64,000 nt of DNA from Sphingomonas sp. IC081 (GTDB taxonomy: Bacteria > Pseudomonadota > Alphaproteobacteria > Sphingomonadales > Sphingomonadaceae), in assembly GCF_006874585.1 (NCBI RefSeq), contig NZ_CP029761.1, positions 1,065,001-1,129,000 of the forward strand, written 5' to 3'. A program made the position numbers and the translations under genes. Numbering within the stretch: position 1 is the first letter of the stretch; each line of letters starts with the position of its first letter. Below the pieces are notes generated by a model, which saw only the letters and a list, made by a program, of their open reading frames with translations, made no database searches and was not told the origin of the DNA. Below, one piece after another: positions 1 to 8,998 of this stretch.

Positions 1-1
1 G

Positions 2-1039
2 GAGGCGAGCAGGGCGCAGTTCGAAGGCGCCGGTTTCGACTATGCGGCCACGCTGCTGACGGTGGAAAGCGAACTTGCGCGCAACTACGTGCTGGCGCGG
101 GGCTATCAGGCGCAGATCGCCAACGCCCGGGCCAGCCTCGCGATCCAGGACGAGAACCTCGAGATCGCCCGCTGGCGGGTGATGGCAGGGCTGGTCTCCT
201 CGCTCGACGAGCAGCAGGCGCGCTCCAGCCGGGCGCAGGCGGCGGCGGCGATCCCGTCGCTGGAGCAGCAATACAACGCCGCCGTCTCGCGCATCGGCGT
301 GCTCACCGGGCAGGCGCCGGGCGCGGTGAAGCCGCTGCTGGAAACGGTTCGGCGGATCCCGCGCGGGCCGGACATGGTGGGGCCGGACGGGGTTGGCGTC
401 GGCATTCCCGCCAATGTCCTGCGCCAGCGGCCCGACGTGCGTGCGGCCGAGCGCAACCTTGCCGCCACCACCGCGCAGATCGGCGTGGCCAGGGCGCAGC
501 TCTATCCGCAGCTCACCATCTCCGGTAGCCTCGACACCAATGCGCGCAGTTTCAGCGGGCTGTTCGACACGATCACCGGCGGCCTGTTCGGCGGGATCAG
601 CCAGGCGATCTTCAACGGCGGGCGACTGAACGCGCAGGTCCGTTCGAACGAGGCGGCGGCGCAGGGCGCCTTCGCGGCCTACAAGTCCTCGGTGCTGACC
701 GCGCTGGAGGATGTCGAGAATGCCGTGGTTGCGCTGCGGAGTGCCGAAACGCGCGAGAAGGAACTGGCCGAGGCGCTGGATGCGGCCAGCAGTTCGGCGC
801 TGCTGGCGCGCATGCAGTACCGCTCGGGCCTTACCGATTTCACCACCCTCAATACCCAGGAAGCCGCGCTGGTTTCGGCCCGCAACGGGCTGGTGCAGGC
901 CCATGCCGACCGGGCGAACGCCCTGGTGGCGCTTTACGACGCGCTGGGCGGCGGCTGGGACGCGCGGCAGGACTACACCACGCTCGCGGGCCGTCCGGCC
1001 GTTGCGCGGCAGGGCACCAAGGCACAGGAAACCGACTGA
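2..1039 (+). CDS. Outer-membrane efflux factor (TolC/NodT family), 5' end outside window
   Basis: This is the C-terminal part of a periplasm-spanning outer-membrane channel that would pair with the MacA- and MacB-like proteins just downstream. The frame is open from base 2 with no start, so the gene begins before the window; the GTG at 62 lies inside the conserved VESELARNY region and is not a start. Typical OMF features are seen: long Ala/Gln/Arg-rich helices, the conserved IPANVLRQRPDVRAAERNLAA segment near the second repeat, and the beta-hairpin region with GLFDTITGGLFGGISQAIF. The C-terminus runs on past the second repeat into a short polar tail. The stop is 2 bp before macA, so the genes are one operon. 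The family assignment is strong; the substrate is not readable from sequence. Confidence 0.9.
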   Translation, partial: EASRAQFEGAGFDYAATLLTVESELARNYVLARGYQAQIANARASLAIQDENLEIARWRVMAGLVSSLDEQQARSSRAQAAAAIPSLEQQYNAAVSRIGVLTGQAPGAVKPLLETVRRIPRGPDMVGPDGVGVGIPANVLRQRPDVRAAERNLAATTAQIGVARAQLYPQLTISGSLDTNARSFSGLFDTITGGLFGGISQAIFNGGRLNAQVRSNEAAAQGAFAAYKSSVLTALEDVENAVVALRSAETREKELAEALDAASSSALLARMQYRSGLTDFTTLNTQEAALVSARNGLVQAHADRANALVALYDALGGGWDARQDYTTLAGRPAVARQGTKAQETD

Positions 1040-1041
1040 GC

Positions 1042-2370
1042 ATGGCCGACGAAACCCTCGACGAATTCCTCGGCGCGGACAAGCGGGCGCTGTGGCAGCG
1101 CAAATGGGCGGTCTGGACGGCGCTGGCGGTGCTGGTCGTGCTGGCCTTGCTGCTCTCGCAGTGTTTTCGGGGCGCCGAGAAGACGGCCTATGCCACGACC
1201 CGGGCCGAGAAGGGGCGTCTGGTGACGACGGTCTCCGCCACCGGCAAGCTGGCGCCGACCAACCAGGTGACGGTCGGCTCGCAGCTTTCCGGCCTCGTGG
1301 TCAAGGTGCTGGTCGACGTCAACGACCGGGTGAAGAAAGGGCAGGTTCTGGCCGAGATCGATCCCGAGCAGATCGAGGACCAGATCCGGCAGTACACCGC
1401 GCAAGTGAACGCCAATCTGGCGCAAGTGGCGCAGAACAAGGCGACCCTGGCGGAATCGCAGGCGCAGCTGGCGCGGCTGGAGGAAGTCTCGCGGCTGTCG
1501 GGCGGCAAGGTGCCGTCGAAGACCGAATTGCAGGCGGGCCGCGCCGACGTCCAGCGCGCGGCGGCGGCGGTGAAGACGGCCGAGGCCAATGTCGCGGCCG
1601 CCCGTGCGACGCTGGCGCAGAGCCAGACCCAGCGCTCGCGCGCGCTGATCGTCTCGCCGGTCTCGGGCGTGGTGCTCGCGCGCGAGGTCGATCCGGGCCA
1701 GACGGTCGCCTCCTCGTTCAACACGCCGACGCTCTTCGTGATCGCCGAAGACCTCAGCAGCATGAAACTGGAAGTGGCGATCGACGAGGCGGACGTCGGC
1801 ACGGTGAAGGAAGGGCAGGCGGCGACCTTCACGGTCGATGCCTTCCCCGGCGATTCCTTCCCGGCGAAGATCACGCGCGTGGAAATCGGCTCGAACCTCA
1901 CGGTATCCTCGGCGACATCGTCGAGCTCGACTGCCACGACCAGCAGTTCCAGCGGGCAGGTGGTGTCCTATGCCGCCGATCTCTCGGTCGCCAATGCCGA
2001 TTTCCGGCTGCGTCCGGGCATGACCGCGACGGCGGAAATCGTCACCTCGGACAAGACCGGGGTGCTGCTGATCCCCAATGCCGCGCTCTCCTTCACGCCG
2101 CAGAGCGCGGGCGCGGGCGGCAAGTCGGGCGGCGTCACCTCGGCGATCGGTTTCCGTCCGCCCCGGCGCGGCGGCGGCGGCGCCAGCAAGAGCGCGACGC
2201 TCGAACGCGGCTCGCGGCGCACGATCTACGTGCTGGGTGCCGATGGCACGCCGCAGGCGGTGGAGATCGTGATGGGCTCCAGCAACGGCCAGCAGACCGA
2301 AGTGACCGGCGGCTCGCTCCGGCCGGGCATGGAAGTCATCACCGGGCAACTCGCGCCGGGCGGCAGCTGA
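1042..2370 (+). CDS. macA: MacA-like periplasmic adaptor (HlyD/RND-MFP family)
   Basis: A membrane-anchored adaptor that would link the MacB ABC transporter to the outer-membrane channel. The 442 residues show a short cytoplasmic start, one N-terminal membrane helix (about residues 24-42), a biotinyl-lipoyl-like half near residue 60 (SATGKLAPTNQVTVGSQLSG), a long alpha-helical hairpin (about 110-200) and beta-barrel/membrane-proximal regions. ATG follows the outer-membrane factor stop by 2 bp. Two low-complexity inserts are unusual: a Ser/Thr run around residues 293-312 and a Gly/Arg-rich stretch around 372-385. The following ATPase and permease genes support MacA rather than an RND adaptor. 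The exported substrate (macrolide, peptide, lipid or siderophore) is unknown. Confidence 0.9.
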   Translation: MADETLDEFLGADKRALWQRKWAVWTALAVLVVLALLLSQCFRGAEKTAYATTRAEKGRLVTTVSATGKLAPTNQVTVGSQLSGLVVKVLVDVNDRVKKGQVLAEIDPEQIEDQIRQYTAQVNANLAQVAQNKATLAESQAQLARLEEVSRLSGGKVPSKTELQAGRADVQRAAAAVKTAEANVAAARATLAQSQTQRSRALIVSPVSGVVLAREVDPGQTVASSFNTPTLFVIAEDLSSMKLEVAIDEADVGTVKEGQAATFTVDAFPGDSFPAKITRVEIGSNLTVSSATSSSSTATTSSSSGQVVSYAADLSVANADFRLRPGMTATAEIVTSDKTGVLLIPNAALSFTPQSAGAGGKSGGVTSAIGFRPPRRGGGGASKSATLERGSRRTIYVLGADGTPQAVEIVMGSSNGQQTEVTGGSLRPGMEVITGQLAPGGS

Positions 2371-2381
2371 GAGGCGCGGCG

Positions 2382-3098
2382 GTGTCCCGGCCGATCATTG
2401 CCCTGAGCGGGATCACCAAGGTCTTCGGCACCGGTGAAACCGCGTTCCGGGCGCTCAAGGGGGTCGATCTCGACGTCGCCGCCGGGGACTTCGTGGCGGT
2501 GATGGGGCCGTCGGGCTCGGGCAAGTCGACGATGATGAACATCCTGGGCTGCCTCGATGTGGCAAGCGGCGGGCAATACCTGTTCCATGGCCACCACGTG
2601 GAGACGCTCGACCGCGACCAGCGTGCCCTGCTGCGCCGCAAGCATCTCGGCTTCGTGTTCCAGGGCTTCAACCTGCTGGCGCGCACGTCGGCGCTGGAGA
2701 ACGTGGAGCTGCCGCTGCTCTATCGCGGCGATGCCAGGCAGGACCGGCGCAAGATGGCGATGGAGGCGCTGGACCGGGTGGGCCTGGCCGACTGGGCGCA
2801 CCATACGCCGGGCGAACTGTCCGGCGGGCAGCAGCAGCGCGTCGCGATTGCCCGGGCCATCGTCACCAATCCCGCGGTGCTGCTGGCGGACGAACCCACC
2901 GGCAACCTCGACAGCCAGCGTTCGGTGGAGATCATGGAGTTCCTGTCCACGCTCAACCGCAATTCCGGGATCACCGTGCTGATGGTCACGCACGAGCCCG
3001 ACATGGCCGAATACGCGCGGCGGATCGTCCACTTCAAGGACGGGCTGATCGACCGGATCGAGCAGGGCGCGGCGGCCGAGAGCGGAGTGGCCGGCTGA
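2382..3098 (+). CDS. macB: MacB-type ABC transporter ATP-binding protein
   Basis: The 238-residue nucleotide-binding subunit of a MacAB-like exporter. It has Walker A (GPSGSGKST), the Q-loop (FVFQGFNLL), the ABC signature (LSGGQQQR), Walker B with catalytic Glu (VLLADEPTG) and the H-loop (MVTHEP), which is the LolD/MacB/FtsE pattern. The GTG at 2382 is chosen because it precedes the family's N-terminal strand and comes 11 bp after the macA stop; the same frame is open far upstream but that part is antisense-like noise over macA. The stop overlaps the ATG of the permease gene by one base. In E. coli MacB the ATPase and permease are fused; here they are split, as in many alphaproteobacteria. 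Confidence 0.93.
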   Translation: MSRPIIALSGITKVFGTGETAFRALKGVDLDVAAGDFVAVMGPSGSGKSTMMNILGCLDVASGGQYLFHGHHVETLDRDQRALLRRKHLGFVFQGFNLLARTSALENVELPLLYRGDARQDRRKMAMEALDRVGLADWAHHTPGELSGGQQQRVAIARAIVTNPAVLLADEPTGNLDSQRSVEIMEFLSTLNRNSGITVLMVTHEPDMAEYARRIVHFKDGLIDRIEQGAAAESGVAG

Positions 3099-4306
3099 TG
3101 CTGGGCACGATCTTCCTGCTCGCGCTGCGCTCGATCCGCCGCCACGTGCTGCGTTCGCTGCTGACGATGCTGGGCATCGTCATCGGCGTGGGCGCGGTGG
3201 TCTCGATGGTGACCTTGGGCAAGGCGACGACGGCAGCGGTGACCCAGCAGATCGCGGCGCTGGGCACCAATATCCTTCAGGTCCGCCCCGGTCAGGGCTT
3301 CGGGCGCGGCGGCGGCGGCACCACCCCGCGCGATTTCGAACTGGCCGACATCGCCGCGATCCGCCAGCAGGTGGGCGGGGTGACCGCGGCGGCGCCGTCC
3401 GTCTCGTCGAGCGCGACGGCGATCTACGAGGGGGCCAACTGGTCCACCACGATCAATGGCACCACTGCGGACTACTTCCGGATCTCGCCCTGGCCCTTGC
3501 AGGAAGGGCGGCTGTTCTCGCCGGACGAGGAAAGCGCCGGCAAGGCGGTGTGCATCATCGGCACGACGGTGGCGAAGAACCTGTTCGGCAATGCCGATCC
3601 GGTCGGCAGGCGGTTCCGCCTCGGCAATGTCAGCTGCGACGTGATCGCGCTGCTCAGCACCAAGGGGCAGGCCGGGTTCGGCGGCGATCAGGACGATACC
3701 GTGATCATGCCGCTCAAGACCGTGCAGCGGCGTTATCTCGGCACCACCACGGTGCGCACGATCCTGGTGGGCATCGACGACCACTATTCCAGCGAGCAGG
3801 TGCAATCCACGCTCGCCAACCTGCTGCGCGAACGGCGGCGGATCACCGCGGGCAAGGAAGACGATTTCAACATCTTCGACACCAAGCAGATTTCCGATAC
3901 GCTGACCCAGACCACCTCGATGCTGACCAGCATCGTTGCGGCGGTTGCGGCGATCAGCCTGGTGGTCGGCGGCATCGGCATCATGAACATCATGCTGGTC
4001 TCGGTGACCGAGCGCACGCGCGAGATCGGCATCCGTCTCGCCATCGGCGCGGTGGCGAGCGAGGTGCTGATGCAGTTCCTGGTCGAGGCCATCGTGCTCT
4101 CGTGCCTGGGCGGGCTGATCGGGCTGGTGCTGGCGCAGGTCGTGGTGGCCATCGCGGTGCCGCTGATGAACGTGCCGTGGATCTTCGAACCCGCCGTCAA
4201 CCTCGGTGCCTTTGCGGTTTCGGCGGCGATCGGGGTGATCTTCGGTTATTTCCCGGCCCGCCGCGCGGCGAGCCTCAATCCAATCGACGCGCTTCGGCAC
4301 GAGTAG
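3098..4306 (+). CDS. MacB-type ABC transporter permease
   Basis: The membrane subunit of the split MacAB exporter, 402 residues, translationally coupled to the ATPase gene (TGATG overlap). The layout is the four-helix MacB/FtsX fold: one helix near the N-terminus (LLTMLGIVIGVGAVVSMVTL), a large periplasmic domain (about residues 50-270), then three C-terminal helices, the first ending in the conserved GGIGIMNIMLVSVTERTREIG stretch and followed by RLAIGA. The coupling helix IRLAIGA contacts the ATPase in characterised MacB. It ends with the family-typical ARRAASLNPIDALRHE. It closes the efflux operon; fabI follows after 50 bp. Confidence 0.92.
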   Translation: MLGTIFLLALRSIRRHVLRSLLTMLGIVIGVGAVVSMVTLGKATTAAVTQQIAALGTNILQVRPGQGFGRGGGGTTPRDFELADIAAIRQQVGGVTAAAPSVSSSATAIYEGANWSTTINGTTADYFRISPWPLQEGRLFSPDEESAGKAVCIIGTTVAKNLFGNADPVGRRFRLGNVSCDVIALLSTKGQAGFGGDQDDTVIMPLKTVQRRYLGTTTVRTILVGIDDHYSSEQVQSTLANLLRERRRITAGKEDDFNIFDTKQISDTLTQTTSMLTSIVAAVAAISLVVGGIGIMNIMLVSVTERTREIGIRLAIGAVASEVLMQFLVEAIVLSCLGGLIGLVLAQVVVAIAVPLMNVPWIFEPAVNLGAFAVSAAIGVIFGYFPARRAASLNPIDALRHE

Positions 4307-4356
4307 CGCAAGGGGCGCGACGAACGGGCGGTACTGGCGGAAAGAAGGGGCGGCTT

Positions 4357-5106
4357 ATGCGTGGATTGATCGTGGGCATGGCGAACGACCAGTCGCTGGC
4401 CTGGGGCTGTGCGGAAGTCCTGCGCGAGGCGGGGGCGGAACTTGCCATCACCTACCAGAACGACAAGGCCCGGCGCTTTGTCGAGCCGCTGGCCCAGGAA
4501 CTCGAGGCGCCGATCTTCACGCCGCTCGACGTTACCGACCCGGCGCAGGTCGAGGCCCTGTTTGCCGAGATCGCCGCGCGTTGGGGCGGGCTCGATTTCC
4601 TGCTCCATTCGATCGCCTATGCCCCCAAGGACGACCTGCACGGGCGGGTGGTGGACAGCTCCGCCGAAGGCTTTCGCACCGCGATGGACGTTTCCTGCCA
4701 TTCGCTGATCCGGCTGGCGCGCCATGCCGAGCCGCTGATGGCGGGCGGCGGATCGATCCTGACGATGAGTTTCTACGGTTCCGAAAAGGTGGTGCCGGGC
4801 TACGGCATCATGGGGCCGGTCAAGGCCGCGCTGGAGGCGAGCGTGCGTTATCTCGCTGATGAACTGGGCGCGCAGGGCATTCGCGTCAACGCGCTCTCGA
4901 CCGGGCCGGTGCGCACGCGGGCGGCCTCGGGTCTCTCGCACCTTGACGAACTGATCCGCCTCGCCTCCGACAAGGCGCCGCTGCACCAGCTGGTGACGGT
5001 CGAGCAGATCGGCCAGATGGCGGCGTTCCTGCTGGGCCCGAGGGCGCGCTTCGTGACCGGGCAGACGATCTACGTCGACAGCGGCTACAACGTCGTCGGG
5101 GGCTAG
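4357..5106 (+). CDS. fabI: Enoyl-[acyl-carrier-protein] reductase FabI, short lineage
   Basis: An NADH-dependent enoyl-ACP reductase of the SDR superfamily acting in the last step of fatty-acid elongation. At 249 residues it is a little shorter than E. coli FabI (262) because it starts at the first beta strand (MRGLIVGMAND); no in-frame ATG, GTG or TTG lies between the macB stop and 4357, and GGAAAGAAGGGG precedes the ATG. Active-site Tyr149 and Lys156 sit in PGYGIMGPVK. The residue aligning with E. coli Tyr146 is Phe139 (MSFYGSE). From memory, a similar short FabI lineage is common near acetate kinase, Usp and P-type ATPase genes in alphaproteobacteria, so this may be a second, condition-specific enzyme. 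Other SDR activity cannot be excluded. Confidence 0.82.
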   Translation: MRGLIVGMANDQSLAWGCAEVLREAGAELAITYQNDKARRFVEPLAQELEAPIFTPLDVTDPAQVEALFAEIAARWGGLDFLLHSIAYAPKDDLHGRVVDSSAEGFRTAMDVSCHSLIRLARHAEPLMAGGGSILTMSFYGSEKVVPGYGIMGPVKAALEASVRYLADELGAQGIRVNALSTGPVRTRAASGLSHLDELIRLASDKAPLHQLVTVEQIGQMAAFLLGPRARFVTGQTIYVDSGYNVVGG

Positions 5107-5207
5107 GCGGAATGTGTCCGCGCCGCCTGGGGCGTAAGTGCGGCCTTGCCTGCCGCGCCGGACAGGTGTCTGATTGCGAGGTCGAATTTGATAGGAGTGG
5201 TGCCGAG

Positions 5208-6023
5208 ATGACGTCCCCGATCCTGGTCGCAACCGATCTTAGCGCGCGGAGCGACCGCGCGGTCGACCGTGCCTTCGAACTGGGGCGCGATCTCGGCCTG
5301 GTGGTCGAAGTGGTGCACGTGCGCAAGGACGAGGGGCACGACGGCGTGTCGGATGTCGCCTTGCAGCAACGTGTCCGTGAAATCCTGCCGCCGGGCGGCG
5401 CCGCGGCCGACGTGCTGGTCCCCGAAGGCTCGCCGCCGGGCACCATCGCCCGTATCGCCAAAGAGCGCGGGGCGCAGCTGATCGTGGCCGGCGTCGCCCG
5501 GTTCAACCAGATTTCGGACTATTTCCTCGGCACCGCGATCGACTACCTGCTGCGCCATGCCGAAGTGCCGGTGCTGGTGGTCAAGCAGCGCCCGCGCGGG
5601 CTCTATCGCCGCATTCTTGTGCCGAGCGACTTCTCGCCCGCCTCGAAGCAGGCGATCCTTACCGCCGCGCGGCTCATTCCCGATGCGGCGATCCGGGTCG
5701 TGCACGTGTTCCACATCGGTTTCGAAAGCTGGGGCGTGGCCGACCATGTGCGCGAGGAAACGCTAGCCCGCGCGCAAAGCGGCCTCGCCGAATTTCTGGC
5801 CTCGGACGACCTGGCGCCCTTTGCCGGACGGATCGAGGGGGTGCTGGCAAGCGGCGAGGCCGAGGCGGCGGTTGGCCGGGCGATCGAGGATTACGACGCC
5901 GATCTGGTCGTGCTGGGAACCCAGGGCGGCGGCGCGCTGCGGCAATTGACCGGCGGCAGCCGCGCCAATTCGCTGCTTGCCTGGATCAGGCCGGATACGC
6001 TGATGGTACGGCTGCCGGGCTGA
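5208..6023 (+). CDS. Universal stress protein with two tandem Usp domains
   Basis: A 271-residue cytoplasmic protein made of two Usp domains (about 1-128 and 137-271). The second keeps a nucleotide-binding type loop, GTQGGGALRQLTGGSRANSL, while the first (AGVARFNQISDYFLGTAID) has a less typical form. The ATG at 5208 is set by an AGGAG 10 bases upstream; earlier in-frame codons are low complexity. Tandem Usp proteins are often induced by low oxygen, starvation or redox stress, and here the gene converges with a P-type ATPase (3-bp gap) and follows fabI. The biochemical role of Usp proteins is generally unclear, so no target is proposed. Confidence 0.9.
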   Translation: MTSPILVATDLSARSDRAVDRAFELGRDLGLVVEVVHVRKDEGHDGVSDVALQQRVREILPPGGAAADVLVPEGSPPGTIARIAKERGAQLIVAGVARFNQISDYFLGTAIDYLLRHAEVPVLVVKQRPRGLYRRILVPSDFSPASKQAILTAARLIPDAAIRVVHVFHIGFESWGVADHVREETLARAQSGLAEFLASDDLAPFAGRIEGVLASGEAEAAVGRAIEDYDADLVVLGTQGGGALRQLTGGSRANSLLAWIRPDTLMVRLPG

Positions 6024-6026
6024 GTT

Positions 6027-8705
6027 TCAGGCCAGTTCCTCGAACCAGCCGAGCTTTCGCATCAGCGCCTTCTCGGCTTCGAGCAGGAAAAACATCGCGG
6101 CGCCGATTGCCAGCATCGCCGCGCCGTCGCGGATCGAGAGCGGGGCGGTATCGAACACCGCCTGCAAGGGCGGCGCATAAGTGAAGGCAAGCTGCGCGAT
6201 GACCGCGCCGCCCACCGCGATCAGCACCGCGCGGGTGCCTTGCAGGCCGGCGTGGCTCAAGGATCGCATGTGCATGTAGCGGACGTTGAACAAGTAGAAG
6301 ATCTCGGCGATCACCAGCATGTTGACGACCATCGTGCGCGCTTCGCGCAGGCTGTCCCCGGCCCATTGCGCGCCGAAGAACACGGCCAGCAGCACGGCGG
6401 CGAACAGCACCGAGACCAGCAGCACCCGCCAGAGCAGGAAGGCCGAGAGCAGCGGCGCATCGCGGCGGCGGGGCGGGCGCGCCATGATCCCCGGTTCCGG
6501 CGGTTCGAAGGCGAGGACGAGGCCCAGCGTCACCGTCATCACCAGGTTGATCCAGAGGATCTGCGTGGCGGTCATCGGCAGGGCAAAACCAAGGAGGATG
6601 GCCAGGATCACCGCGATGCCCTCGCCGCCGTTGGTCGGCAGGGTCCAGGCGATGACCTTGCGGATATTGTCGTAGACGGTGCGTCCCTCGCGCACGGCAG
6701 CGACGATCGAGGCGAAGTTGTCGTCGAGCAGCACCATTTCCGCCGCCTCGCGCGCGGCCTGGGTGCCGGAAAGGCCCATCGCGGTGCCGACGTCGGCCTG
6801 CTTGAGCGAGGGCGCGTCGTTCACCCCGTCGCCGGTCATGGCGACGATGGCGCCGCGCGCTTGCTGCGCGCGGACGATGCGCAGCTTGTGTTCGGGGCTG
6901 GCGCGGGCAAAGACGGCGGTGCGGGGCACCGCCTCGGCCAGTTCCGCGTCGCTCATCGCCTCGATCTGGGTGCCGGTGAGAGCGCGGGGGGCATCGGCCA
7001 GCGCCAGCTGGCGGGCGATGGCGAGCGCGGTTCCGGCATGATCGCCGGTGATCATCCTGACCGCGATCCCGGCGGAGCGGCACTCGGCGATCGCCCGTCG
7101 TGCCTCCTCGCGCGGGGGATCGATGAAGCCCATGAGGCCCAGCATCGTTGCCCCTTGCAGCAGGCCGAAATCCAGCTTTTCGGTGGCCGGGGGTAGTTCG
7201 CGCATGGCAAAGCCCAGCACCCGCTCGCCTTCGTCGGCGGCGCGCGTCGTGCCCAGTTCCCAGGCCTCGGCATCCTCGCGGCTGGCGCCCAGCGCCAGGA
7301 CCGCTTCGGGGGCGCCCTTGATGAAGACCAGGCTGCGTCCGGCGGCGTTACGGCATAGCGTTGCCATCAGCCGGTGGCTGGCGTCGAAGGGGATTTCGTC
7401 GACGCGGCGCCATTCGCCGCGCAGATGCGCCTCGTCGATCCCGGTCTTGCGGGCGAGGGCGATGAGCGCGCCTTCCATCGGGTCGCCGGTGACGGTCCAG
7501 ATGCCGTCGGCCTGCCGCAAGTGGGCGTCGTTGCACAGCACGCCGCAGCGCACGATGTCGGCGGCAGTGGCGATGGCGGCGGCATCGTCGCGGCCGCCGC
7601 GGCAGGTGATGGCCCCTTCGGGCAGGTAGCCGCTGCCCTCGACCCGCAGTTCGTGCAAGCCGGTCATGACCCGGCTGACCATCATCTCGTTGCGGGTGAG
7701 CGTGCCGGTCTTGTCGGTGCAGATCACCGAAGTCGCGCCCAGCGTCTCGACCGCGGGCAGTTTGCGGATCACCGCCTTGCGCGCGGCCATGCGCTGCACG
7801 CCGATGGCAAGGGTGATGGTGATGACCGCAGGCAGGCCCTCGGGAATGGCGCCGACCGCCAGCGCCACGACCGCGATCAGCGCATCCACCCAGTCGAAGC
7901 CGCGCACCAGCACGGCGAAGGCGAACAGCGCGGCGGCGCCGAGCGAGATCGCCGCGGTCAGCCTGGCGGCGAAGCTGTCGATCTGGCGCAGCAAGGGCGT
8001 GGCGAGGCTGGGCACGGACTGGAGCAGGGTGTTTATCCGGCCGATCTCGGTGGCGGTGCCGGTGGCGACAACCACGCCGGTGGCCTGACCGCGCGCGACG
8101 AGCGTGCCGGAATAGGCCATGGCCGAACGCTCGGCGAGCGGGGCATCGGCGGCGACCGGGAGCTCGCCTTTTTCGGCGGCGACCGATTCCCCGGTGAGCG
8201 CGGCTTCCTCGATCGCGAGGGCGCGCACGCGGATCAGCCGCAGGTCCGCCGGCACCCGGTCTCCGGCATCGAGCATGACCACGTCGCCGGGCACCAGCGT
8301 GGCCGCATCGACGCTTTCGCGAAGGCCGCCGCGCACGACATGGGCCTTGTCCGAAATCAGGCTCTCCATGCCGGACAAGGCCTTTTCCGCGCGGCCTTCC
8401 TGGATGAAGCCGACCACCGCGTTGACGACCACCACGGCCACGATCACCAGCGCGTCGACCGCGTGTTGAAGCAGCAGCGCGGCCAGGGCCGAGGCCAGCA
8501 GGAAATAGATCAGCGCGTTGTGGAACTGCGCCAGGAAACGCAGCAACGGGCTGCGTCCGCGCGGGGCGGGCAGGCTGTTGGGGCCATGGGCCTTCAGCCG
8601 CAGCGCGGCTTCGGTTTCGCTGAGGCCCTGCGGCGCGGTATCGAGGAAGGCCAGTGCCTCTGCCGTGGCCAGGGCATGCCAGTCGCGGAGCGGTTCAGTC
8701 TGCAT
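6027..8705 (-). CDS. P2-type cation-transporting ATPase
   Basis: An 892-residue inner-membrane ion pump. It has the N-terminal cation-ATPase domain, actuator loop (ALTGES near residue 185), the PEGLP motif of membrane helix 4, the phosphorylation motif DKTGTLT with Asp331, the nucleotide-binding loop KGAPE, the hinge TGDGVNDAP and C-terminal membrane helices. PEGLP and the overall order fit the P2 group (Ca2+, or in related pumps Mn2+, Na+ or K+) rather than heavy-metal P1 pumps: there is no CPC and no N-terminal metal domain. The start at 8705 is chosen because GGAGG lies just upstream; an in-frame ATG 17 codons earlier has no such site. The transported ion is not certain. Confidence 0.9.
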   Translation of the reverse strand: MQTEPLRDWHALATAEALAFLDTAPQGLSETEAALRLKAHGPNSLPAPRGRSPLLRFLAQFHNALIYFLLASALAALLLQHAVDALVIVAVVVVNAVVGFIQEGRAEKALSGMESLISDKAHVVRGGLRESVDAATLVPGDVVMLDAGDRVPADLRLIRVRALAIEEAALTGESVAAEKGELPVAADAPLAERSAMAYSGTLVARGQATGVVVATGTATEIGRINTLLQSVPSLATPLLRQIDSFAARLTAAISLGAAALFAFAVLVRGFDWVDALIAVVALAVGAIPEGLPAVITITLAIGVQRMAARKAVIRKLPAVETLGATSVICTDKTGTLTRNEMMVSRVMTGLHELRVEGSGYLPEGAITCRGGRDDAAAIATAADIVRCGVLCNDAHLRQADGIWTVTGDPMEGALIALARKTGIDEAHLRGEWRRVDEIPFDASHRLMATLCRNAAGRSLVFIKGAPEAVLALGASREDAEAWELGTTRAADEGERVLGFAMRELPPATEKLDFGLLQGATMLGLMGFIDPPREEARRAIAECRSAGIAVRMITGDHAGTALAIARQLALADAPRALTGTQIEAMSDAELAEAVPRTAVFARASPEHKLRIVRAQQARGAIVAMTGDGVNDAPSLKQADVGTAMGLSGTQAAREAAEMVLLDDNFASIVAAVREGRTVYDNIRKVIAWTLPTNGGEGIAVILAILLGFALPMTATQILWINLVMTVTLGLVLAFEPPEPGIMARPPRRRDAPLLSAFLLWRVLLVSVLFAAVLLAVFFGAQWAGDSLREARTMVVNMLVIAEIFYLFNVRYMHMRSLSHAGLQGTRAVLIAVGGAVIAQLAFTYAPPLQAVFDTAPLSIRDGAAMLAIGAAMFFLLEAEKALMRKLGWFEELA

Positions 8706-8998
8706 CGATCCTCCGGGGCGCGGGGTCGCAATTCGGCGTGTGGCGGCCTTGGCCACGCGGACGTGATGCCGGAGAACAGATCCTCCGGTGGATGTCGTTG
8801 TTGCAGCAATTTGATTTAATGTAATGAAATAGATCGGAATTGGAGATACGGCAAGCCAATATGCCCGGTGATCGCAGGCGGCCGTTTCAGGTATTCGGCG
8901 GCAGTGTCTATTCGGGTAAACCCGGATGGTAATCCTGCGTTATTCAGGTCACTGCCGGAATTGTCGCGGTATTGTGCGAAAAGGCTGCAGGGGGTCCG

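Noticed and set aside
8810..8990. Possible FNR-type box (TTGATTTAATGTAA) before the L,D-transpeptidase
   Set aside because: Only the first half fits TTGAT-N4-ATCAA; too weak to claim.
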